Positions 8,793 through 13,602 of a stretch of DNA of 13,602 bases are shown in pieces. The translations under genes were made by a program, and so were the position numbers. The stretch comes from an uncultured Lachnospiraceae bacterium (GTDB lineage Bacteria; Bacillota; Clostridia; Lachnospirales; Lachnospiraceae). The stretch lies in assembly GCA_910587895.1 (NCBI GenBank), contig CAJUOE010000089.1, forward strand, positions 1 to 13,602. The letters are read 5' to 3'. The notes under the pieces were generated by a model. It had not been told where the DNA came from, did no database searches, and saw only the letters and a list, made by a program, of their open reading frames with translations. How positions within the stretch are numbered: the stretch's first letter is position 1; every line of letters begins with the position of its first letter.

Positions 8793-10145
8793 CTATTCCA
8801 GTTCCCTGGTGATATCCTTGAGCCAGCCAAACTTCTTATAATGTATATATACCGCCGGTATCTTCCAGAATTCATCCAGACAGAGGATGAAATATACGAC
8901 CATCGGCGGTAGATTCCACACAAAGGCGCACAAAAAACCCAACGGCACGCTGATACACCACATGACGATGATATCGCAGAACATGCCAAATTTTGAGTCC
9001 CCGCCTGCGCGGAATACCCCGGCAATCAGAAGCGTATTCATCGCCTGCCCTACTACATAGTACGCGCTGATCCATAACATAAAGTTCAGATAATCCGCTG
9101 CCCGCTCCGTCAGGGAAAAACACATAAATACCACCGGTCGCAACAGCAATATCAGAATTCCTGTGGCAATTCCGACCAAAAGCGTCACATGGCAGGATTT
9201 CCTGGCGTCTCTTTTGGCGTCTTCCAGCCTGCCCTCTCCAATCTCTATGCCGAGCAATACGGACGCCCCGGAACCCAGCGCAAACCCCATAATCATACAC
9301 AGGTTACGTACCGTTGTCACTACCGAATTCGCCGCCACCACATCTGCATTCATATGCCCCATGATAACCGAATACATGGAAAATGCCAATGTCCACGCAA
9401 AATCATTGATTAACGCCGGTATCGCGTATTTGCAGAAATCCGCAAATAACAGTTTATGTTTGCCAAACATGATTTTTAAATCAATCCGAAATATCTTCCC
9501 TCGTATGGCATCGGCAAAACAGAGCAAAAGCTCCAGCACACGCGCCGTCGTCGTTCCCACGGCAACGCCAATAACGCCCAGTTTCGGCGCGCCGCCAAGT
9601 CCAAAGATGAACACGGCGTTCAATACGATATTTGATAACAGCGCAGCCGCGCTGATTGCGGTACTCATCTGCGCCCGCTCCATACTTCTGAGCGCACAGA
9701 GATAGACCTGCGAAAAACTCATACACACATAGGACATGCCTACAATCCGCAGATAGGAGGTGCCAATGGCAATTAACGTCTCATCATTGGTATAAATCCG
9801 CATCATGGTCTGCGGCATACAGACGGAACCCACGGCGAGCAGCCCCGTGATTACAAATGCAATCTTGATGGCAATCCCCATAACCGCCTGTATGGAATTG
9901 GTGTCTTTCTTGCCCCAATACTGGGAGGCAAGCATGACAACCGCCGAAGAAATCCCAAAAAATACCCCCGACAGCAAAAATTGAAACTGATTTGCCAGAG
10001 ATACCGCAGACAGTTCCGTCTGCCCCACGTATCCCAACATAAATACGTCCGCAGAATTCACCGCATTTGTGATGAAATTCTGTAACGTAATCGGAAGAAC
10101 CAATGCCATCAGGGATTTATAAAACCGCTTATTTTCTGCTCTCAT
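8793..10145 (-). CDS. MATE family multidrug/solute efflux transporter
   Basis: 450 residues, the usual length for the family, with about 12 hydrophobic segments arranged as two MatE halves (about 11-175 and 230-400). Typical MATE features are the N-terminal ALVLPITLQNFI helix with NSADVFMLGYVG after it, and FRAGGDSKFG in the C-terminal half. Such proteins export drugs, metabolites or toxic compounds in exchange for Na+ or H+ across the inner membrane; the substrate cannot be told. Start ATG at 10143-10145 with AAAGGAG about nine bases upstream; stop TAG. The gene follows ychF by 88 bp on the same strand with no promoter evident between them, so co-transcription is likely. Its ribosome binding site lies inside a long inverted repeat (see 10149-10227). 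Confidence 0.93.
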   Translation of the reverse strand: MRAENKRFYKSLMALVLPITLQNFITNAVNSADVFMLGYVGQTELSAVSLANQFQFLLSGVFFGISSAVVMLASQYWGKKDTNSIQAVMGIAIKIAFVITGLLAVGSVCMPQTMMRIYTNDETLIAIGTSYLRIVGMSYVCMSFSQVYLCALRSMERAQMSTAISAAALLSNIVLNAVFIFGLGGAPKLGVIGVAVGTTTARVLELLLCFADAIRGKIFRIDLKIMFGKHKLLFADFCKYAIPALINDFAWTLAFSMYSVIMGHMNADVVAANSVVTTVRNLCMIMGFALGSGASVLLGIEIGEGRLEDAKRDARKSCHVTLLVGIATGILILLLRPVVFMCFSLTERAADYLNFMLWISAYYVVGQAMNTLLIAGVFRAGGDSKFGMFCDIIVMWCISVPLGFLCAFVWNLPPMVVYFILCLDEFWKIPAVYIHYKKFGWLKDITRELE

Positions 10146-10148
10146 ATC

Positions 10149-10227
10149 GTGTAACTCCTTTCAAATCCGTCCACCCTTCCCGATACGGAAAGGTTCTCTG
10201 CGAACCCTTCCTGTCCTGGAGTTACAC
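10149..10227 (-). promoter_or_regulatory. Structured leader that could sequester the MATE ribosome binding site
   Basis: On the minus-strand RNA, GTGTAACTCC (10227-10218), just after the ychF stop, is perfectly complementary to GGAGTTACAC (10158-10149), which contains the GGAG of the MATE Shine-Dalgarno. Within the enclosed stretch GGAAGGGTTC (10211-10202) pairs with GAACCTTTCC (10196-10187) around GCAGA. Alternatively CCTTTCCG (10193-10186) pairs with CGGGAAGG (10182-10175) around TAT. These last two hairpins exclude each other. It does not match any riboswitch class I recognise, and there is no U tract, so translational rather than transcriptional control is the likelier reading. Confidence 0.55.
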
Positions 10228-10233
10228 AGAGCT

Positions 10234-11331
10234 TTATACGTTAAACCGGAATAATATTACATCTCCGTCCTTTACCACATATTCTTTTCCTTCCAGTCCG
10301 ACCAGACCCTTTTCCTTTGCTGCTGCCAGAGATCCGCAGTCCAGCAAATCCTGATAATTGACAACCTCGGCGCGGATAAAACCTCGCTCGAAATCCGTAT
10401 GGATTTTCCCTGCCGCCTGAGGCGCCTTCGTGCCCTTTTTAATCGTCCACGCACGCGTCTCATCCTCGCCGGAAGTCAGGTAACTGATCAGTCCCAACAA
10501 ACTATAACTTGCCTTAATCAGTTTTTCCAGACCGGACTCTTTCAATCCAAGTTCCTCTAAAAACATGGCTTTCTCTTCATCATCAAGCTCCGCAATCTCC
10601 TGCTCAATCTGGGCGCAGATAACGAATACCTCGCAGTTCTCCTCTGCTGCATTCTTGCGGACTTCCTGCACAAAAACGTTGCCTGCGCCGTCGTCCATTA
10701 AATCATCTTCCGCCACATTTGCCGCATAAATCACCGGCTTGGCCGTCAGTAAATTATACCCCTTAAACCATGTCTGTTCCTCTTCATCTTCCGTCTCGAA
10801 ACTTTTGGCAAGCCTGCCCTCCTCCAGATGCGCTTTCACACGCTCTAAAAGATTCAATTCCTTTGCCAGCGCTTTATCCATTCTGGCGCCCTTGCTGGTC
10901 TTGGCAATCCTGCGCTCCAGAATTTCAATATCGGAAAAAACCAGCTCCAGATTAATCGTCTCAATATCGCGCACCGGGTTGATGCTGCCATCTACATGGA
11001 CAATATTGCCGTCCTCAAAGCAACGCACGACATGGACAATGGCGTCTACCTCGCGAATATTGGATAAAAACTGATTTCCGAGTCCCTCACCCTTGCTGGC
11101 TCCCTTTACAAGGCCTGCAATATCTACAAATTCAATGACCGCCGGAGTCACTTTCTTAGACTGGTACAAATCTCCCAGTTTCTTCAGCCGCTCATCCGGA
11201 ACCGTGACGATTCCAATATTGGGGTCAATCGTGCAAAACGGATAGTTTGCTGATTCTGCACCCGCCTTTGTCAATGAATTGAATAATGTGCTTTTTCCCA
11301 CGTTGGGCAGTCCTACGATTCCTAGTTTCAT
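10234..11331 (-). CDS. ychF: Redox-regulated ATPase YchF (Obg-family P-loop protein)
   Basis: 365 residues, the normal length. Motifs: P-loop GLPNVGKS (7-14); switch II DIAGLVKGASKGEGLG (70-85), characteristic of YchF/OLA1; NVAE at 195-198 in place of the GTP-specific NKxD, which in this family goes with ATP preference; and a C-terminal TGS-like YchF domain (about 281-364). YchF binds ribosomes and acts in translation and stress (oxidative) responses in the cytoplasm. The start ATG at 11329-11331 gives the conserved MKLGIVGLPNVGKS beginning; its ribosome site is weak (AGG about 14 bases upstream). A small hairpin (GAAACC/GGTTTC, 11351-11375) lies in the leader. Own promoter predicted at 11434-11462. 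Confidence 0.97.
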   Translation of the reverse strand: MKLGIVGLPNVGKSTLFNSLTKAGAESANYPFCTIDPNIGIVTVPDERLKKLGDLYQSKKVTPAVIEFVDIAGLVKGASKGEGLGNQFLSNIREVDAIVHVVRCFEDGNIVHVDGSINPVRDIETINLELVFSDIEILERRIAKTSKGARMDKALAKELNLLERVKAHLEEGRLAKSFETEDEEEQTWFKGYNLLTAKPVIYAANVAEDDLMDDGAGNVFVQEVRKNAAEENCEVFVICAQIEQEIAELDDEEKAMFLEELGLKESGLEKLIKASYSLLGLISYLTSGEDETRAWTIKKGTKAPQAAGKIHTDFERGFIRAEVVNYQDLLDCGSLAAAKEKGLVGLEGKEYVVKDGDVILFRFNV

Positions 11332-11433
11332 TTCTATACTTACCTATCCAGAAACCCTTTATTTTCTAAGGTTTCCGCCTTTCTATGTATTTTAACTGAA
11401 CATTCGTCATTTATTTTCAGGACGCTATATTGA

Positions 11434-11462
11434 AGTGTACCATAAACGGATTCAAAAGTAAA
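11434..11462 (-). promoter_or_regulatory. Predicted ychF promoter, extended -10
   Basis: On the minus strand TTTACT (11457-11462) is separated by exactly 17 bases from TACACT (11434-11439), and TGG directly before the -10 gives an extended -10 element. The start point would be near 11427, leaving a leader of about 95 bases. Confidence 0.6.
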
Positions 11463-11613
11463 CGGTAGAATCATTTGAGACAATATGTATATTACGTGTA
11501 TCTGGCATAAAATTCATTTGTAACTGGAAGATATTAACCAATACACCATTTTACAGTTAAAATATTACCATAAAATCATGTTTCAAGTAGTATGAAATTT
11601 ATATAAGCTATTA

Positions 11614-11651
11614 AGGGCAACCTGATTATATCATCAATACAATACTGCCCT
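11614..11651 (-). terminator. Possible weak terminator after the nucleotidyltransferase gene
   Basis: AGGGCA and TGCCCT arms (11614-11619 and 11646-11651) enclose 26 bases containing a small inner hairpin (TGAT/ATCA). The structure starts about 25 bases after the stop at 11676. There is no clear T run behind it. Otherwise 11463-11613 is AT-rich non-coding DNA in which I see only a minor TAACTG/CAGTTA inverted repeat. Confidence 0.3.
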
Positions 11652-11675
11652 CTCCCTATTATTCCTTATATATCA

Positions 11676-12326
11676 TTAATCGTAGTAACCATACTTCTGG
11701 CAAATCTCATGGATTGTTTCAGCATAGACACTTCTGGAATGCTTATGTTGATTATTATTGTGATTCTTCTTATATAAATACAAATTCCTCACATCCTGCC
11801 AGCACCCACAATCTTTGATCCAATCCGCCTGTTCATCTAATAAATAGAATCCTTGTAGTTGATCATGCCAGGAATAGCTATTTTGTTTCTTATTAAAATG
11901 AATATATTCTTGTCTCTCGTTACCATCATCATCTATGTAATCATTTACTATGGCAAAATCACAGCTATGTAATATTTTAGAATTTTTCCTGTCCTTTACC
12001 TTAATTGTAATAACCCTTGTGGAATCTTCTGCATTATCATATCCATATTGAGGAGCAACCTTATTGAGCGCAAGCTTTATTTTTTTCCTGATTTCTTTTG
12101 CTAAGAACTGGCACTCGTCATCATTGACTTGAATATTGACATCAAAATCAAAGCCCACATTGGATTTTACATCATATGTTACCATATTTCTTTTGACACT
12201 CCCTACAAAATGAAATTGGAAGGTAAAATACTGGCGAACTTGATTTTGTACAGAATTTATGATCTGTATCAGGTCTTTCCTTGCAGAGGATAATTGTTTT
12301 CTTGTTGCATACTGGAAATGATACAT
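11676..12326 (-). CDS. Compact Pol-beta-type nucleotidyltransferase domain protein
   Basis: 216 residues. Motifs of the DNA polymerase beta nucleotidyltransferase fold are in order: G42-S43 in FHFVGSVKRNM, a metal-binding D60-x-D62 in GFDFDVNI, and a third acidic residue D123 in HSCDFAIV. All three carboxylates expected for activity are therefore present. R104 in a preceding strand is conserved-looking. The C-terminal half (YIHFNKKQNSYSW to the end) is not a domain I recognise. Start ATG at 12324-12326 with AAAGGAG eight bases upstream; stop TAA. The substrate is unknown. It is shorter than usual CD-NTase cyclases (about 300-400 aa), so a second-messenger role is not established; it could modify RNA, protein or a small molecule. 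More AT-rich than its left neighbours, consistent with an accessory gene. Confidence 0.75.
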   Translation of the reverse strand: MYHFQYATRKQLSSARKDLIQIINSVQNQVRQYFTFQFHFVGSVKRNMVTYDVKSNVGFDFDVNIQVNDDECQFLAKEIRKKIKLALNKVAPQYGYDNAEDSTRVITIKVKDRKNSKILHSCDFAIVNDYIDDDGNERQEYIHFNKKQNSYSWHDQLQGFYLLDEQADWIKDCGCWQDVRNLYLYKKNHNNNQHKHSRSVYAETIHEICQKYGYYD

Positions 12327-12367
12327 TTTTTAGTCTCCTTTTTCTAAATTTATCCCCATGCCGACCA

Positions 12368-12383
12368 TTTAACTTTTGTTAAA
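12368..12383. promoter_or_regulatory. Palindrome at the nucleotidyltransferase start point, operator-like
   Basis: TTTAAC and GTTAAA arms (12368-12373, 12378-12383) flank four bases. The palindrome sits immediately downstream of the predicted -10 at 12391-12396, about where transcription would start. The position fits a repressor site, but six AT-rich base pairs can also arise by chance. Confidence 0.3.
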
Positions 12384-12390
12384 TCATTAT

Positions 12391-12419
12391 AGTATATAAC
12401 TTTTATATGATTTGTTCAA
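12391..12419 (-). promoter_or_regulatory. Predicted promoter of the nucleotidyltransferase gene
   Basis: On the minus strand TTGAAC (12414-12419), 17 bases, TATACT (12391-12396): a near-consensus sigma-A promoter with ideal spacing. An overlapping TATAAT lies just downstream. The leader to the ATG at 12326 would be about 58 bases. Confidence 0.65.
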
Positions 12420-12450
12420 GATACTTTTTTTAAAATAATTAAAATTTTTT

Positions 12451-12549
12451 TCACATAATGTTGGTTTCAGCTTTTCCATTTTGGAAATCCTGAGAATGGT
12501 TTCTATCAATTTCACCAGTATCTAATTTTTCTTGGCATTTTGCCACCAT
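12451..12549 (-). CDS. Possible 32-residue ORF or gene remnant
   Basis: A short minus-strand frame from ATG (12547-12549) to TGA (12451-12453). Its composition is hydrophilic and protein-like (contains KLDTGEIDRNHSQDFQNGK), unlike the AT-only low-complexity DNA around it. No properly spaced ribosome binding site is seen; AAAAGG abuts the ATG. It may be the tail of a decayed gene, a real microprotein, or chance. I do not recognise it. Confidence 0.25.
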   Translation of the reverse strand: MVAKCQEKLDTGEIDRNHSQDFQNGKAETNIM

Positions 12550-12571
12550 CCTTTTATTTTTTGAAATTTTG

Positions 12572-12580
12572 TGTTATAAT
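12572..12580 (+). promoter_or_regulatory. Predicted extended -10 promoter for the right-hand operon
   Basis: TGT followed directly by consensus TATAAT (12575-12580). No good -35 at 17 bases, as is common for extended -10 promoters. The start point would be near 12587, just upstream of the structured segment. A second bare TATAAT at 12716-12721 could serve the coding part alone. Confidence 0.5.
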
Positions 12581-12602
12581 TCAAAATAAAAAACAATTAT
12601 AG

Positions 12603-12690
12603 TGACTGTCTGAAAACACATAGAAAGAGTCGGACTTTCATTTTCGAGTGGAATCGAATGTCTTGTCGTTAGACGATATGTGTGGAAGGT
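12603..12690 (+). ncRNA. Candidate structured RNA (small four-way junction) upstream of the membrane-protein gene
   Basis: This stretch is clearly richer in G+C than the AT-rich DNA on both sides and has no open frame of note. It folds as a cloverleaf. The closing stem is ACACATA (12616-12622) with TATGTGT (12677-12683), 7 bp. Hairpin 1 is GAAAG/CTTTC (12623-12639, 7-base loop). Hairpin 2 is TTCGA/TCGAA (12643-12658, loop GTGGAA). Hairpin 3 is TCGT/ACGA (12666-12676, loop TAG). The loop AGTC (12628-12631) can pair with GACT (12604-12607), a possible pseudoknot. It is too short, and has the wrong arm order, for a tRNA, and I do not recognise a known riboswitch. It could be a 5'-leader regulatory element or an independent small RNA. 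Confidence 0.45.
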
Positions 12691-12753
12691 ACTATCATAA
12701 TTTTAAAATATATTGTATAATTAAAATAAAAAAATTACAATAGGAGATATTAT

Positions 12754-13007
12754 ATGAATACTTTAGAAAAATATATTGGAATTTTTCTGGTATATTGTCT
12801 ATAATTACATCACTAATTACTATTTTTGGTGGAATACATAATAATATTTTAATTTTTATATTAGGTATAATATTAACATTATTTTTTGTTGTTATTTTTA
12901 TTAGAATAAAAACATATCCTAAATTTACAGAAATAGAAAATATAAGAATCGAAGAAGCAGATAATATACCTATATTTACTCCGAAAAAAATCAATGAAAT
13001 CCTTTGA
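12754..13007 (+). pseudogene. Small two-helix membrane protein, reading frame broken by an apparent 1-base loss
   Basis: An ATG at 12754 with AGGAG seven bases upstream starts the peptide MNTLEKYIGIFLVYCL, then a stop at 12802-12804. Reading one base back within the T run at 12782-12786 gives a frame that stays open to a TGA at 13005-13007, about 84 residues in all. This joined product is coherent: IGIFSGILSIITSLITIFGG makes a full first membrane helix, NILIFILGIILTLFFVVIF a second, followed by a charged cytoplasmic tail. A TTG at 12795 could start the second frame alone, but it has no ribosome site and cuts the first helix. Likely causes are a lost T (real mutation or assembly error) or, less likely, frameshifting; the slip site is not a canonical heptamer. 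Function unknown. Confidence 0.55.
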
Positions 13008-13588
13008 AAATAAAACACACTTGTGAAATAGATAAATCAGGTGCTATATTAGAATATCAGTATTTTGGAGTTTGTGTTGATAAAAACGGAATGGATTATT
13101 TTTCAACATCATTATATTCTCATGATTTTAATGATATAAATAATATGGAATGGTTTGCTTATGACTTAAAGAATGATCCAAATAGAAAACAACAAATAAA
13201 ACCAGAATTACAAACACCGAAAGGTGCAACTAAACGAGTTATCTTTAAATTTCATAAGAAAATAAAATACAATGAAATTTGTAGTTATTATACATATCAA
13301 GAAGTTAATAACTCTGTTAAAGAAAATGGTAAGGACTATTATGTTTCAACTGTTTTATATAAAAACAAACCACTACATGATTATAAAGTAATATTAAAAT
13401 TTCATGATATAAAACCGTCTAGTATAAGTGTATATTCAATAAAACATAGAAAGGGTATATTTTTATATGATTTACTAGATGAAAATATGTCTTTTGACAA
13501 TAATATTTATACTTACATAGACGATATTAATAATGAAACAGCGTGGTCTATTAGAGTATATATTTTTAACAGAGAACTTCCAAAATGA
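13004..13588 (+). CDS. Uncharacterised soluble, probably beta-rich protein
   Basis: 194 residues from a TTG at 13004-13006 that overlaps the previous stop (TTGA), ending at a TGA at 13586-13588. Strand-like alternating segments dominate (for example ILEYQYFGVCV, RVIFKFHKKI, YKVILKFHD, WSIRVYIF near the end); there is no signal peptide and no membrane helix. I recognise no family with certainty. No ribosome site precedes the TTG, so either translation is coupled to the upstream gene, or both are one gene (2TM plus beta-rich domain, about 278 aa) split by another single-base loss in the TTT at 13003-13005. Joined, the architecture resembles 2TM-beta effectors of cyclic-nucleotide defence systems (inference only). 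Very AT-rich, suggesting horizontal acquisition. Confidence 0.65.
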   Translation: MKIKHTCEIDKSGAILEYQYFGVCVDKNGMDYFSTSLYSHDFNDINNMEWFAYDLKNDPNRKQQIKPELQTPKGATKRVIFKFHKKIKYNEICSYYTYQEVNNSVKENGKDYYVSTVLYKNKPLHDYKVILKFHDIKPSSISVYSIKHRKGIFLYDLLDENMSFDNNIYTYIDDINNETAWSIRVYIFNRELPK

Positions 13589-13602
13589 TAACCAATGAAA
13601 CA
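13585..13602 (+). CDS. Possible start of a further operon gene, cut by window edge
   Basis: An ATG at 13585 overlaps the previous stop codon as ATGA, a common translational-coupling arrangement, and opens with MITNET before the sequence ends. There is only a weak purine-rich stretch upstream (AGAGAA). Six codons cannot prove a gene, but the overlap makes it worth noting. Confidence 0.35.

Noticed and set aside
9163..9705. 180-codon plus-strand frame opposite the MATE gene.
   Set aside because: The minus frame is a full, recognisable transporter; the opposite frame has no family features or start signal.
12616..12683. Cloverleaf considered as a tRNA gene; the 7-bp closing stem and the TTCGA segment are tRNA-like.
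   Set aside because: It is only 68 bases, the arms are in the wrong order and size, there is no proper T or D loop, and the hairpin-3 loop has 3 bases.
12695..13018. 107-codon minus-strand frame opposite the membrane-protein gene.
   Set aside because: It is a low-complexity AT-driven antisense frame (rich in Ile, Asn, Lys) with no ribosome site. The plus strand has AGGAG and membrane-helix logic.
11676..13588. Calling the right end a CBASS or Panoptes system outright.
   Set aside because: The nucleotidyltransferase is divergent, short and not recognisably a CD-NTase, no mCpol-like gene is seen, and the effector match rests on architecture alone. It is kept as a hypothesis in the findings.

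Overview
The window looks like chromosomal DNA of a plant-fibre-degrading Firmicute, most like gut Lachnospiraceae. This is an inference from three things: huge secreted GH43 enzymes that end in a lysine-rich BspA-like leucine-rich-repeat tail, strong AAGGAG-type ribosome binding sites, and the codon style of the ychF and MATE genes. No rRNA, tRNA, insertion sequence or CRISPR array was seen.

Left part (1-8792, all minus strand): two tandem, paralogous genes for secreted multidomain glycoside hydrolases. Each has a signal peptide, two CBM4/9/22-like modules, a GH43 five-bladed propeller, a CBM6-like module, six ~60-residue helical repeats and a BspA-like LRR tail. The left copy runs off the window about 100 codons before its end; the right copy is complete at 1433 residues. 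Upstream regions are duplicated with the genes, so each copy has its own conserved promoter and leader. The catalytic core and C-terminal tail are nearly identical between copies, while the N-terminal binding modules and the first repeats have diverged.

Middle part (8738-11462, minus strand): ychF, a universal P-loop ATPase, has its own promoter and is followed 88 bp later by a MATE-family efflux transporter. The spacer between them is an elaborate inverted-repeat leader in which a 10-bp stem would bury the MATE ribosome binding site and the inner arms can pair in two exclusive ways. A good intrinsic terminator ends the MATE gene.

Right part (11463-13602): an accessory, much more AT-rich region. 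A compact Pol-beta-type nucleotidyltransferase (216 aa, minus) has its own promoter with an overlapping palindrome. Divergent from it, on the plus strand, is a very AT-rich unit: an extended -10 promoter; a short, relatively GC-rich stretch that folds as a small four-way-junction RNA; a small two-helix membrane protein whose frame is broken at a T run; an overlapping unidentified beta-rich-looking protein; and the first codons of a possible third overlapping gene at the window edge. RNA, two membrane helices, beta-rich domain and a nearby nucleotidyltransferase together recall the layout of cyclic-nucleotide defence systems with 2TM-beta effectors. That is a hypothesis only, and this is the part most likely to hold something undescribed.
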